From: Streptomyces sp. ICBB 8177
GTDB taxonomy: Bacteria; Actinomycetota; Actinomycetes; Streptomycetales; Streptomycetaceae
Assembly: GCF_003144095.1 (NCBI RefSeq)
Contig: NZ_NSKH01000003.1
Location: 320,086 to 384,085 of the forward strand
Reading direction: 5' to 3'
DNA length: 64,000 nucleotides
The notes under the pieces were generated by a model. That model worked only from the letters and a program-made list of their open reading frames with translations. It had not been told where the DNA came from and searched no databases. Position numbers and translations under genes: made by a program. This document shows, piece after piece, positions 51,963-59,926 of the stretch (its first letter is position 1; each line of letters starts with the position of its first letter).

Positions 51963-52829
51963 GTGGCAGGCACGAAGCGACGCGGCAGAGCACGGGACCC
52001 CGAGGTCCTGCGGGAGGCGGTGGACGGCGGGACCGCCGAACTGGTCCCGGACCGCGACCGGCCCCGCGCGTTCTCGCTGCTGATCGACGGCGCCCCGCAG
52101 TCGCACGTCGACCTCGACGATCCGGCCCGCCTCGACTTCGCCTACCAGCGCCGCATGGGCCACGTGGCCGACCTGGTCGCCCCGCCGGGCAGGCCGGTGC
52201 ACGTCGTCCACCTGGGGGGCGGCGCGCTGACCCTGCCGCGCTACGTCGCCGCGACCCGGCCGCGCTCCACCCAGCAGGTCGTCGAGGTGGACGCCGCCCT
52301 GGTCGACCTGGTGCGCCGGGAACTGCCGCTGGACCGCGCCTGGCGGATCAGGGTGCGCGGCGGCGACGCCCGCGAGGGACTGGCGAAACTGCCGGAGGGC
52401 TGGGCGGACCTGGTGATCGCCGACGTCTTCCACGGCGCCCGCACCCCCGCGCACCTCACGACCGTCGAGTTCCTCGACGAGGTCGCCCGGGTGCTGCGCC
52501 CCGGCGGCTGGTACGCGGCGAACCTCACCGACGGCGGTCCGCTCGCCTTCCTGCGCGGGCAGGTCGCCACCGCGCACAGCCGATTCGAGGAGGTCGTGCT
52601 CGCCGCCGACCCGGCGGTGCTGCGCGGACGCCGTTTCGGCAACGCGCTGCTGCTCGCCGCCAACCGCGAGCTTCCGGTCGCCGACCTCACCCGCCGCACC
52701 GCCACCGATCCGCACCCCGGCAGGGTCGAACACGGGCGCCCGCTGCGGGACTTCACCGGCGGCGCGGTCCCGGTCACCGACGCGACCGCGCAGGCGTCAC
52801 CCGCTCCTCCGGAGTCGGTCTTCCGGTAA
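51963..52829 (+). CDS. Spermidine synthase-like class I methyltransferase-fold protein
   Basis: This 288-residue protein has the spermidine/spermine synthase fold: HVDLDDPARLDFAYQRRMGH, the nucleotide-binding VVHLGGGALTLPRYVAATRP, the acidic VEVDAALVDLVRR, and VIADVFHGARTPAHLTTVEF. It may transfer aminopropyl groups or be a methyltransferase-like relative; actinobacterial members of this kind are mostly uncharacterised. The C-terminal 50 residues are disordered. The start is GTG, apparently leaderless. Confidence 0.85.
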   Translation: MAGTKRRGRARDPEVLREAVDGGTAELVPDRDRPRAFSLLIDGAPQSHVDLDDPARLDFAYQRRMGHVADLVAPPGRPVHVVHLGGGALTLPRYVAATRPRSTQQVVEVDAALVDLVRRELPLDRAWRIRVRGGDAREGLAKLPEGWADLVIADVFHGARTPAHLTTVEFLDEVARVLRPGGWYAANLTDGGPLAFLRGQVATAHSRFEEVVLAADPAVLRGRRFGNALLLAANRELPVADLTRRTATDPHPGRVEHGRPLRDFTGGAVPVTDATAQASPAPPESVFR

Positions 52830-52954
52830 ACGTGGACGCACGTCACGCCTTCGGGTGATTTCCGGCGGCTTCTGGAAGGACCGCGGGCGGACCGGCTCGC
52901 GCGGTCGGTTCCCAGCCGGGCTCGCGCGGTCGGTTCGCCGTCAGCTCGCGGCGG

Positions 52955-53485
52955 TCAGCTCCCGTAGGTCTGCACGGTCGGCGGATGCCCGTTCCAGGTG
53001 CAGAAGATGGACGAGGTGTGCACGCCGGAGGTGAAGTCCACCCGGATCCAGCCCGGCTCCTTCCACACCTTCGTCGACCAGCCGCTGTCCGGGGTCGCCG
53101 ACACCAGCGTCGCCGAGGACGGCCCCAGCACCAGCGCCACCCGGCCGCCGGTCACCTCGTAGCTGTGCACGTCACCGGTGGTCGACCCGCCGGACGCGGT
53201 GGAACCGGCCCGGCCGGGCGGGCGCTCGGGCGTGGTGGACGCCGAGGACGAGGGGGCCGCGGAAGACGACCGGGCGGCCGCCGGCCTTCGCGGTCCGGTC
53301 GTGGGGGGTGACGGCGCGAGCGACCCGTTCACGCCGGCCGAGGGCAGGCCGCCGGAGATCGGCAGCGCGCGCGGCGGATCGTAGACGGTGCCGGCCAGCA
53401 CGGTGTGGACGCCGAACCACGACAGCGCGATCGCCGCGCCGGTCGCCAGCGTCCACGCCCCGGCGTGCACCAAACCTCGTCGCAT
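52955..53485 (-). CDS. Membrane-anchored or secreted hypothetical protein
   Basis: This 176-residue protein has an RR-containing n-region (MRRGLVHAG) and one hydrophobic segment (AWTLATGAAIALSWFGVHTV). A low-complexity Ser/Pro/Ala stretch (about 50-105) is followed by a compact C-terminal domain (VHSYEVTGGRVALVLGPSSA, then WKEPGWIRVDF, FCTWNGHPPTVQTY). The domain faces outside the cell if the segment is a signal anchor. I do not recognise a family beyond frequent occurrence in Streptomyces. It is divergent from the two-component system. Confidence 0.75.
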   Translation of the reverse strand: MRRGLVHAGAWTLATGAAIALSWFGVHTVLAGTVYDPPRALPISGGLPSAGVNGSLAPSPPTTGPRRPAAARSSSAAPSSSASTTPERPPGRAGSTASGGSTTGDVHSYEVTGGRVALVLGPSSATLVSATPDSGWSTKVWKEPGWIRVDFTSGVHTSSIFCTWNGHPPTVQTYGS

Positions 53486-53652
53486 GGCGGCCCATCCTGC
53501 CGCACCGCGCCCGTCCGTCAAGCGCCGCCCGCCCCACCCGGCGTACGCCGGTCCGATTCCGCCCGCGACATGGGCGTTCGCGGTAGAGTACGCCGCCCGC
53601 ACGGGCGCTCACCGCCGGTTCGGCGCCGGGGACCGAGGGCCACCGCATGGCG

Positions 53653-53658
53653 TACGGT
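53653..53658 (+). promoter_or_regulatory. -10 box for a leaderless response-regulator transcript
   Basis: TACGGT ends seven bases before the ATG at 53666, with no purine-rich ribosome site between. The geometry predicts initiation at or one base before the ATG. Confidence 0.5.
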
Positions 53659-53665
53659 GCCGGGC

Positions 53666-54388
53666 ATGGCAAGTGTGCTCGTCGTCGAGGACGACCAGTT
53701 CGTGCGCTCCGCGCTGATCCGGCATCTCACCGAGGCGGGCCACACGGTGCGCAGCGTCGGCACCGCGCTGGAGGCCCTGCGCGAGGTCGCCCAGGTCGGG
53801 TTCGACGTCGTCGTGCTCGACCTCGGGCTGCCCGACCTCGACGGATCCGAGGCGCTGAAGATGCTGCGCGGCATCACCGACGTGCCCGTCATCATCGCCA
53901 CCGCGCGTGACGACGAGACCGAGATCGTCCGGCTGCTGAACGACGGCGCCGACGACTACCTGGTCAAGCCGTTCTCCGTGGAACACCTGTCGGCGCGGAT
54001 GGCGGCCGTGCTGCGCCGCACCCGCGGCACGCAGGCGTCGCAGGTGCTGCGGGTCGGGCAGTTGAGCATCGACACCCAGCGCCGCGAGGCCGAGCTGGAC
54101 GGGGTCCGGCTCGACCTGACCCGGCGGGAGTTCGACCTGCTGGCGTTCCTCGCCGCCCGCCCCGGCGTCGTCGTGCCGCGCCGCGAACTGCTGACCGAGG
54201 TGTGGCGGCAGTCCTACGGCGACGACCAGACCATCGACGTCCACCTGTCCTGGCTGCGCCGCAAGCTCGGCGAGACCGCGGCCAGCCCGCGCTACCTGCA
54301 CACGCTGCGCGGCGTCGGCGTCAAGATCGAGGCGCCCCAGCCGCCCCATGCCCCCCGGCCACCGCACGCCGCGGAGCCTTCGCGATGA
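53666..54388 (+). CDS. OmpR/PhoB-family response regulator
   Basis: This 240-residue regulator has a receiver domain (residues 1-115) with acidic Asp9/Asp10, phosphoacceptor Asp52 (VVVLDLGLPDLDG), Thr in IATARDD and Lys in LVKPFS. The winged-helix output (about 130-225) contains LDLTRREFDLLAFLAARPGV and DDQTIDVHLSWLRRKLGE. The ATG overlaps no earlier gene, and translation appears leaderless. The stop overlaps the kinase start (ATGA). The pair lies next to the chitinase at 55982, and 11-nt direct repeats upstream of that chitinase fit a binding site for an OmpR-type regulator. Regulation of chitin use is possible but not shown. Confidence 0.94.
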   Translation: MASVLVVEDDQFVRSALIRHLTEAGHTVRSVGTALEALREVAQVGFDVVVLDLGLPDLDGSEALKMLRGITDVPVIIATARDDETEIVRLLNDGADDYLVKPFSVEHLSARMAAVLRRTRGTQASQVLRVGQLSIDTQRREAELDGVRLDLTRREFDLLAFLAARPGVVVPRRELLTEVWRQSYGDDQTIDVHLSWLRRKLGETAASPRYLHTLRGVGVKIEAPQPPHAPRPPHAAEPSR

Positions 54389-55839
54389 GATGGGCGCTGG
54401 TCAAGGTGGTGGTCGCGGTCACCGTCATGGTCGTGCTGGCGTTCGCCGTGCCGCTGGGCCTGGTGGTACGGGAGATGGCCCGCGACCGCGCGCTGACCAA
54501 CGCCGAGCGCCAGGCCGCCGCCATCGACCCGGCGCTCGCCATCACCACCGACCGCACCCAGCTGGAACGCGCGGTCGCCTCCACCCAGGCGGGCGCGGAC
54601 GGCCGCATCGCGGTGCACGTCCCCGGCGACGGCGGCGCCGGCGGCGCGGGGGCGAGCACGGGCGTCGAGATCGGCAGCGGTCACGCGCCGGCCGCCGACG
54701 TGGCCGCCGCCGCCCGCCTCGGCAAGGCCTTCACCCTCACCGTCCCCGGCGGCTACGCGCTGCTGCAACCGACCGCCGTGGACTCGGGGTTCGCCGTCGT
54801 CGAGGTCTACGTGCCGGAAGCCGACGTCACCCGGGGCGTGACCACCGCGTGGCTGGTGCTCGCACTGGTCGGCGCCGGGCTGGTGGTCGGCTCGGTGGCG
54901 ATCGCCGACCGGCTCGGCACCCGGCTGGTGCGCCCCGCCCGCAGACTCGCCACCGCCGCCCGCGACCTGGGCCGCGGCGACCTGGGCGTACGGGTCCAGG
55001 AGGGCGGGCCCAGCGAACTGCGCTCGGCCGCAGCAGCGTTCAACTCGATGGCCGACCAGGTCAGTCAACTGCTCGCAAACGAACGCGAGTTGGCGGCCGA
55101 CCTGTCGCACCGCCTGCGCACCCCGCTGACCGTGCTGCGCCTGAACGCCGCCTCCCTCGGCGAGGGCCCGGCCGCCGAGCAGACCCGGGAGGCGGTCGCC
55201 CAACTGGAGCGCGAGGTCGACCAGATCATCCGGACCGCCCGCGCCCAGCGCACCGCCGCGCCCACCGCCTCCGGATGCGACGCGGCCGAGGTGATACGCG
55301 AACGCATGGCGTTCTGGGCGGCGCTCGCCGAGGACCAGGGCCGCAGCGCCCGCACCGCCGGGGTGGACCGCCCGGTACGGGTGCCGGTGCCGCGCGCCGA
55401 ACTGGCCGCCGCCCTCGACGCGTTGCTCGGCAACGTCTTCCGCCACACCGCCGAGGGCACCGCCTTCGCGGTCGACGTTCACAACGGCGACGACGCGGTC
55501 ATCGTGCTGGTCTCCGACGCGGGCGGCGGCATCGGGGACCCGGCGACCGCGCTGCGCCGGGGCCAGGGCGCCGGCGGTCCCGGCTCCACCGGCCTCGGCC
55601 TGGACATCGTGCGCCGGGTCGCCGAAACCACCGGCGGCGACGTGGCGTTGGGACGCTCGGTGCTGGGCGGCACCGAGGTGCGGCTGCGGCTCGGGCTGCG
55701 TCCGCGCGACGGCCGCGGCGGGCGCGGTCATCGGGTGAGCCGACGCGGTGCGGGATGGGCGGCGGGCTGGCGCGGGGCCGCACGGCACGGCTTCCGCCCG
55801 CAGGCCCCCCGCACGGGCGAACGGCCGTCGAAGGTCTGA
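54385..55839 (+). CDS. Sensor histidine kinase
   Basis: This 484-residue membrane kinase has TM1 at residues 5-28, an extracellular sensor region of about 120 residues with no known domain, TM2 at about 153-175, HAMP (178-230), a DHp domain with His242 (ADLSHRLRTPLTVLRL), and an ATPase domain with N-box LLGNVFRHTAEG, G1 VSDAGGGIGD and G2 GSTGLGLDIVRRVAE. It phosphorylates the response regulator it overlaps by four bases. The last 40 residues are basic and Gly/Arg-rich, an unusual tail. Its signal is unknown; the neighbouring chitinase suggests a chitin-derived cue. Confidence 0.94.
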   Translation: MRWALVKVVVAVTVMVVLAFAVPLGLVVREMARDRALTNAERQAAAIDPALAITTDRTQLERAVASTQAGADGRIAVHVPGDGGAGGAGASTGVEIGSGHAPAADVAAAARLGKAFTLTVPGGYALLQPTAVDSGFAVVEVYVPEADVTRGVTTAWLVLALVGAGLVVGSVAIADRLGTRLVRPARRLATAARDLGRGDLGVRVQEGGPSELRSAAAAFNSMADQVSQLLANERELAADLSHRLRTPLTVLRLNAASLGEGPAAEQTREAVAQLEREVDQIIRTARAQRTAAPTASGCDAAEVIRERMAFWAALAEDQGRSARTAGVDRPVRVPVPRAELAAALDALLGNVFRHTAEGTAFAVDVHNGDDAVIVLVSDAGGGIGDPATALRRGQGAGGPGSTGLGLDIVRRVAETTGGDVALGRSVLGGTEVRLRLGLRPRDGRGGRGHRVSRRGAGWAAGWRGAARHGFRPQAPRTGERPSKV

Positions 55840-55863
55840 ACCATAATCGTCGCCGATCACTGC

Positions 55864-55885
55864 CTTAAGCCCGCCATAAGAACCC
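55864..55885 (+). promoter_or_regulatory. 11-nt direct repeats upstream of the third chitinase
   Basis: CTTAAGCCCGC (55864-55874) is followed directly by CATAAGAACCC (55875-55885): T/A-AAG in the same position of two consecutive 11-mers. OmpR/PhoP-type regulators bind direct repeats with this period. A TAGCGT -10-like box lies at 55929-55934. The site is about 97 bp before the chitinase ATG and just after the two-component system. Confidence 0.5.
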
Positions 55886-55981
55886 CAACCCCCGCCCTGA
55901 ACTGGCCTTTTGTCCGATTCCCTGCCGCTAGCGTGCTGCCGCCCCCACATCGACGCACCCCCGTGAGGCAGGTCTTCCCCC

Positions 55982-57442
55982 ATGAGTTCTTCGCACCGCC
56001 GCCGTCCCAGCCGCAAGGTCAAGGCCATCGGCGCCGTCGCCGTGGCAGCGGCGATGGCCGGCACCGCCTTCGCCCTGGCCGGCTCGGCGCAGGCCGCGAC
56101 GCTCGGCGCCGCGTACACCGCGACCAGCACCTGGGACGGCGGCTACACCGGCCAGTACGTCGTCACCAACTCCTCCGGCCAGGCGCTCGACAACTGGACG
56201 CTCACCTTCGACCTGCCCTCCGGCACGTCGATCAGCTCGCTGTGGAACGGCAAGTACACCGTGAGCGGCGGCAAGGTCACCGTCACCGGTGAGGACTGGG
56301 ACAGTTCGATCCCGGCGGGCAAGTCGGTCACCGTGGGCTTCGTCGCCACCGCCTCCGGCGGCAGCGCGGCGGCACCCACCGGCTGCCTGATCGACGGCGC
56401 CAAGTGTTCGGTGGATGACGGCCCGACGCCCACCCCGACCGGGCGGCCGACCTCCACCCCCACGCCGACGCCCACCGCGACCCCGACGCCCACCTCCACC
56501 CCCACCGGGACGCCGACCGCCACGCCCACCAGCGGCGGCAGCTCCTCCGACGCGGGCTTCGCCCCGTACGTCGACACCTCGCTCTACCCGCCGTTCGACC
56601 TGACGGCGGCCGAGAAGGCCACCGGCGTCAAGCAGTACAACCTCGCCTTCGTCACCGACGGCGGCTCCTGCACCCCGAAGTGGGGCGGCGTGACCGCGGT
56701 CGGCGACGACAGCACGGCAGGCCAGATCGACGCGCTGCGCGCCGCCGGCGGCGACGTGCGGGTCTCCTTCGGCGGCGCCAACGGCAACGAGCTGGCCACC
56801 ACCTGCTCCTCCGCCTCCGCCCTGGCGACCGCGTACGGGCAGGTGATCGACGCGTACAAGCTCACCAAGGTGGACTTCGACGTCGAGGGCGCCGCGCTCG
56901 GCAACACCGCCGCCAACACCCGCCGCGACCAGGCGATCGCGCAGCTGCAGAAGAGCCACCCGAGCCTGAAGGTCTCCTTCACCCTGCCGGTGCTGCCCTC
57001 CGGCCTCACCCAGGACGGCGTCAACCTGCTGACCGACGCCAAGACCAACGGCGTGGACATCGACGCGGTCAACGTGATGGCGATGGACTACGGCGCCAAC
57101 TTCCCCAGCGACATGGGCCAGAACGCCATCGACGCGGCGACCGCCACCGAGGCGCAGGTCAAGAGCGTGCTGGGGATCTCCGACGCCGCGTCATGGAACA
57201 AGATCGCGGTCACCCCGATGATCGGCGTCAACGACACCAGCTCCGAGATCTTCACCCTGGACGACGCGAGCAAGCTGGTGGCGTTCGCCAAGTCCAAGGG
57301 CCTGGCCTGGCTGTCGATGTGGTCCGCCACCCGCGACAAGCAGTGCGACGGCGGCGCCCAGTCCTACGCGTCCCCGACCTGCTCGTCGATCACGCAGGCG
57401 CCGAACGCGTTCGCGAGCGCCTTGTCCGCGTACACGAAGTGA
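55982..57442 (+). CDS. Secreted GH18 chitinase (PF-ChiA-like) with N-terminal CBM2
   Basis: This 486-residue secreted enzyme has an RRRPSRK n-region and a hydrophobic core ending SAQAA as signal peptide. A CBM2 cellulose/chitin-binding domain (about 38-132: YTATSTWDGGYTGQYVVTNS, then LDNWTLTFDLPSGTSISSLW) follows. A Pro/Thr linker of PTPT repeats (about 143-180) leads to the GH18 core. The catalytic part is KVDFDVEGAAL, a DxDxE variant as in the enzyme at 25961. No DasR box is visible upstream, unlike the other two chitinases. Instead 11-nt direct repeats and an adjacent OmpR-type two-component system suggest different control. A perfect hairpin follows the stop. Confidence 0.93.
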   Translation: MSSSHRRRPSRKVKAIGAVAVAAAMAGTAFALAGSAQAATLGAAYTATSTWDGGYTGQYVVTNSSGQALDNWTLTFDLPSGTSISSLWNGKYTVSGGKVTVTGEDWDSSIPAGKSVTVGFVATASGGSAAAPTGCLIDGAKCSVDDGPTPTPTGRPTSTPTPTPTATPTPTSTPTGTPTATPTSGGSSSDAGFAPYVDTSLYPPFDLTAAEKATGVKQYNLAFVTDGGSCTPKWGGVTAVGDDSTAGQIDALRAAGGDVRVSFGGANGNELATTCSSASALATAYGQVIDAYKLTKVDFDVEGAALGNTAANTRRDQAIAQLQKSHPSLKVSFTLPVLPSGLTQDGVNLLTDAKTNGVDIDAVNVMAMDYGANFPSDMGQNAIDAATATEAQVKSVLGISDAASWNKIAVTPMIGVNDTSSEIFTLDDASKLVAFAKSKGLAWLSMWSATRDKQCDGGAQSYASPTCSSITQAPNAFASALSAYTK

Positions 57443-57474
57443 CGGCGCGCCAGTTTCCGCTGCTCCTTTGAGCC

Positions 57475-57519
57475 CGTACCGCCCCGGCCGGTCACCCCAC
57501 CGACGGCCGGGGCGGTACG
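57475..57519. terminator. Terminator between third chitinase and chorismate mutase
   Basis: Perfect 16-bp arms (CGTACCGCCCCGGCCG at 57475-57490 and its complement at 57504-57519) with a 13-nt loop lie between the convergent chitinase and chorismate mutase genes. It should terminate both. Confidence 0.9.
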
Positions 57520-57543
57520 ACCACGTCCTGCGCGGTGCGGGCG

Positions 57544-57942
57544 CTACCGGGCCCGGGAGCCGCCATCGCCGCCGCCGTTGCCGTTCTCGTCGGCGATCGC
57601 GCGGTGGTGGCGGACGACCTCCTCGATGATGAAGTTCAGGAACTTCTCGGCGAACGCCGGATCGAGGTGCGCGTCCTCCGCAAGCCGCCGCAGCCGGGCG
57701 ATCTGGGCGACCTCGCGGGCCGGGTCTGCGGGCGGCAGGTCGTGCGCCGCCTTGAGCCGCCCGACCTGCTGGGTGCACTTGAAGCGCTCCGCGAGCAGGT
57801 GCACCAGGGCCGCGTCGAGGTTGTCGATGCTGGAGCGCAGCCGCAGCAGCTCGGCGCGCGCGGAGTCGCCCACGCTCGCCGCCTGGCCGAGATCGCGCGG
57901 GTCCGCCTGCTCCCGGCCCGCGCCGCCGTCCCGCTCGCTCAT
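57544..57942 (-). CDS. Chorismate mutase, AroQ type
   Basis: This 132-residue all-helical protein converts chorismate to prephenate for Phe and Tyr synthesis. The fold-defining helices are ELLRLRSSIDNLDAALVHLL, then AERFKCTQQVGRLKAAHDLP and FAEKFLNFIIEEVVRHH, with the conserved Arg, Lys and Glu-rich positions of AroQ. It is a monofunctional short form without a regulatory domain. The ends are disordered (Ser/Gly-rich). It is not in an operon with aromatic amino acid genes. Confidence 0.93.
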   Translation of the reverse strand: MSERDGGAGREQADPRDLGQAASVGDSARAELLRLRSSIDNLDAALVHLLAERFKCTQQVGRLKAAHDLPPADPAREVAQIARLRRLAEDAHLDPAFAEKFLNFIIEEVVRHHRAIADENGNGGGDGGSRAR

Positions 57943-58132
57943 AGCTCGTACCCCTCCGTACGCACGTGCCCCTGCGTGCGCGGGCCCCTGGTCCGGACGC
58001 GCATCAGGGACACTCCCACCATTTCGCGCCGACCCTAGCCGATCCGCCCCCCACCCCGCCGGACCGTCTCGCGGCCCGGACGGGGTCGCGCCGCGGGCCC
58101 GGGCAATCCGGGCCCGCGCCGGGGAACACCTC

Positions 58133-58840
58133 CTAGGAGCAGGTGTCCAGCATCTGCCCCAGCGCCGTCTTCTCCGCGCTGGTCGCCGTCAGCTTCCACA
58201 CCCACTTCACCCGTGTGTAGTCCTCCGCGTACGTGCACCAGAAGGCGTGGTTCGCCGGCTTCCACTCGTCGGGACTGGAGTCGCCCTTGCTGGAGTTGGA
58301 TGACTCGGAGGCGATGATCAGCTGCGGGTCGGTGAGGTCGTTGCCGAAAGCTTTCCGCTGATCCGCGGTCCACTTGTCCGCCCCGGAACGCCAGGCGTCG
58401 GCGAGCGGCACCATGTGGTCGATGGTCGCCTGCGCGACCACGGTGACCGTCTTGCCGTCGTAGGCCGAGTACCACGAACCGCTCGACGGCTGACACCCGC
58501 CCGACTCCTCGACGACGTCCGACCCGTCCCTGGCCAGCACGTCCTGCCGGGTGGTGCAGTGGTCGGGCTGCTTGGCCCATATGTCGAACGCGGAGCGCGC
58601 GTACCCGGTCATGGGATCCGGGGCCGCGACGACGAGGGCGGCAAGCTCGGTGCGGGCGGTGGCGAGCGAAGGCGGCGCGGGCGGCGCGGCGGAGGCGGGC
58701 CCGGCGGCCACCGCGACGGCCACGAGCGCGGCGACCGCGCCGAGGGCGGCGGTGCGGCGGGTGCCCGTGGGGCGGGCGGTGGCGGCGCGTCGGGCGGTGG
58801 CGGGCTCGGCGGGGCGCGCGGGGGTGGGGGTTCGGCGCAT
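58133..58840 (-). CDS. Secreted HNH endonuclease (DUF1524 family)
   Basis: This 235-residue protein has an Arg/Pro-rich n-region, a hydrophobic stretch and Ala-x-Ala site (VAAGPASAAPP) as signal peptide. The nuclease region contains ATIDHMVPLADAWRSGADKW (His-Asp part of the HNH/beta-beta-alpha-metal motif), then SSKGDSSPDEWKP and NHAFWCTYAEDYTRVKW. Four Cys residues could form two disulphides, fitting an extracellular nuclease for nutrient scavenging or DNA degradation. A long A/T-rich gap without genes separates it from tRNA-His. Confidence 0.9.
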   Translation of the reverse strand: MRRTPTPARPAEPATARRAATARPTGTRRTAALGAVAALVAVAVAAGPASAAPPAPPSLATARTELAALVVAAPDPMTGYARSAFDIWAKQPDHCTTRQDVLARDGSDVVEESGGCQPSSGSWYSAYDGKTVTVVAQATIDHMVPLADAWRSGADKWTADQRKAFGNDLTDPQLIIASESSNSSKGDSSPDEWKPANHAFWCTYAEDYTRVKWVWKLTATSAEKTALGQMLDTCS

Positions 58841-59079
58841 GGGGGCTCCCTGGAGGCTGGGTGAACGGGAACGCCAATCTCCGCACGCCTACCCAGATTT
58901 AACGTGAACATGACAAGAATGGGAGCGGTTCGGGGGCCAACAGCACGGTATGAGGCGGGAGTTGGCGGTGTCTGTGGTCCGACGGATGCCGAACCTGCGA
59001 CGGCCGTCACGGGTGCGCTGAGGTGCTGGTGGCCCTGCGGTACGGGAGGCGTACGTGAAGGGGGCCGTACGCAAAAGAC

Positions 59080-59112
59080 CAGGGTCCGACCCGCCGTGCG
59101 GATCGGACCCTG
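59080..59112 (-). terminator. Terminator of tRNA-His
   Basis: CAGGGTCCGA (59080-59089) and TCGGACCCTG (59103-59112) form a 10-bp stem with a 13-nt loop, eight bases past the tRNA 3' end in its direction. A second hairpin (GCGTAC...GTACGC) lies just beyond near 59049-59072. Confidence 0.8.
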
Positions 59113-59119
59113 TCGTCAG

Positions 59120-59192
59120 GGTGAGTGACGGGACTTGAACCCGCGACATCCTGGACCACAACCAGGTGCTCTACCAGCTGAGCTACACCCAC
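59120..59192 (-). tRNA. tRNA-His(GTG)
   Basis: The cloverleaf has anticodon stem CCTGG/CCAGG and loop TTGTGGT, anticodon GTG reading CAC/CAU. The acceptor GTGGGTG pairs with CACTCAC, one G-T pair included. An extra G at 59193 on the tRNA strand opposes the terminal C73, the G-1:C73 pair diagnostic of tRNA-His. No CCA is encoded. It sits just downstream of orn, as in other Streptomyces. Confidence 0.96.
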
Positions 59193-59312
59193 CATCACCG
59201 GCGCTTCTCGCACCGGCCGAGAAGAAGCATACAGGGTTTTCCAGGGTGCTCGCTGCCACCATTCCGTGCGGCGGGGCGTCGGCCGGGGCGGCCCCGCCGC
59301 ACGCGAAGGCGG

Positions 59313-59921
59313 CTAGCCCTCGCGTGCGGGCAGGACGTGTTTCGCGGCGATCGCGCGGGCCGTGTCGGTGTCGGGACCCGGCTGCGGCACGAAGACCGCC
59401 TCGCGGTAGTACCGCAGCTCGGCGATGCTCTCGCGGATGTCGGCGAGCGCCCGGTGGTTGCCGTTCTTGGGCGGACTGTTGAAGTACGCCCTCGGGTACC
59501 AGCGCCGGGACAGCTCCTTGATCGAGGAGACGTCCACGATGCGGTAGTGCAGGTGCTGCTCCAGCTCCGGCATGTCCCGGGCGAGGAAGCCGCGGTCGGT
59601 GCCGACCGAGTTGCCGCACAGCGGCGCCTTGCGCGGCTCCTTCACCCAGGACCTGACGTAGTCGAGCACCTGCCGCTCCGCCTCGGCGAGCGTGGTGCCG
59701 CCGGACAGCTCCTCCAGCAGGCCGGAGGCGGTGTGCATCTCCCGCACCACCTCCGGCATCGTCTCCAGCGCCTCGGCCGGCGGCTTGATCACGATGTCCA
59801 CCCCCTCGCCAAGGACGTTCAGCTCGGAGTCCGTGACGAGGGCGGCGACCTCGATCAGCGCGTCATGGCGCAGCGAGAGCCCGGTCATTTCGCAGTCGAT
59901 CCACACCATGCGGTCGTTCAT
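59313..59921 (-). CDS. orn: Oligoribonuclease (DEDDh 3'-5' exoribonuclease)
   Basis: This 202-residue enzyme degrades RNA dinucleotides and the c-di-GMP product pGpG. All DEDDh motifs are visible: [12 protein letters not shown] (DxE), [20 protein letters not shown] (Asp), and [19 protein letters not shown] (HxxxxxD). The ATG at 59921 is chosen ([15 protein letters not shown]); one more upstream GTG is possible. Only five bases separate it from the adpA stop. In Streptomyces ornA lies just downstream of adpA and is needed for normal aerial growth, and this order is conserved here. Confidence 0.97.
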   Translation of the reverse strand: MNDRMVWIDCEMTGLSLRHDALIEVAALVTDSELNVLGEGVDIVIKPPAEALETMPEVVREMHTASGLLEELSGGTTLAEAERQVLDYVRSWVKEPRKAPLCGNSVGTDRGFLARDMPELEQHLHYRIVDVSSIKELSRRWYPRAYFNSPPKNGNHRALADIRESIAELRYYREAVFVPQPGPDTDTARAIAAKHVLPAREG

Positions 59922-59926
59922 GCGTC

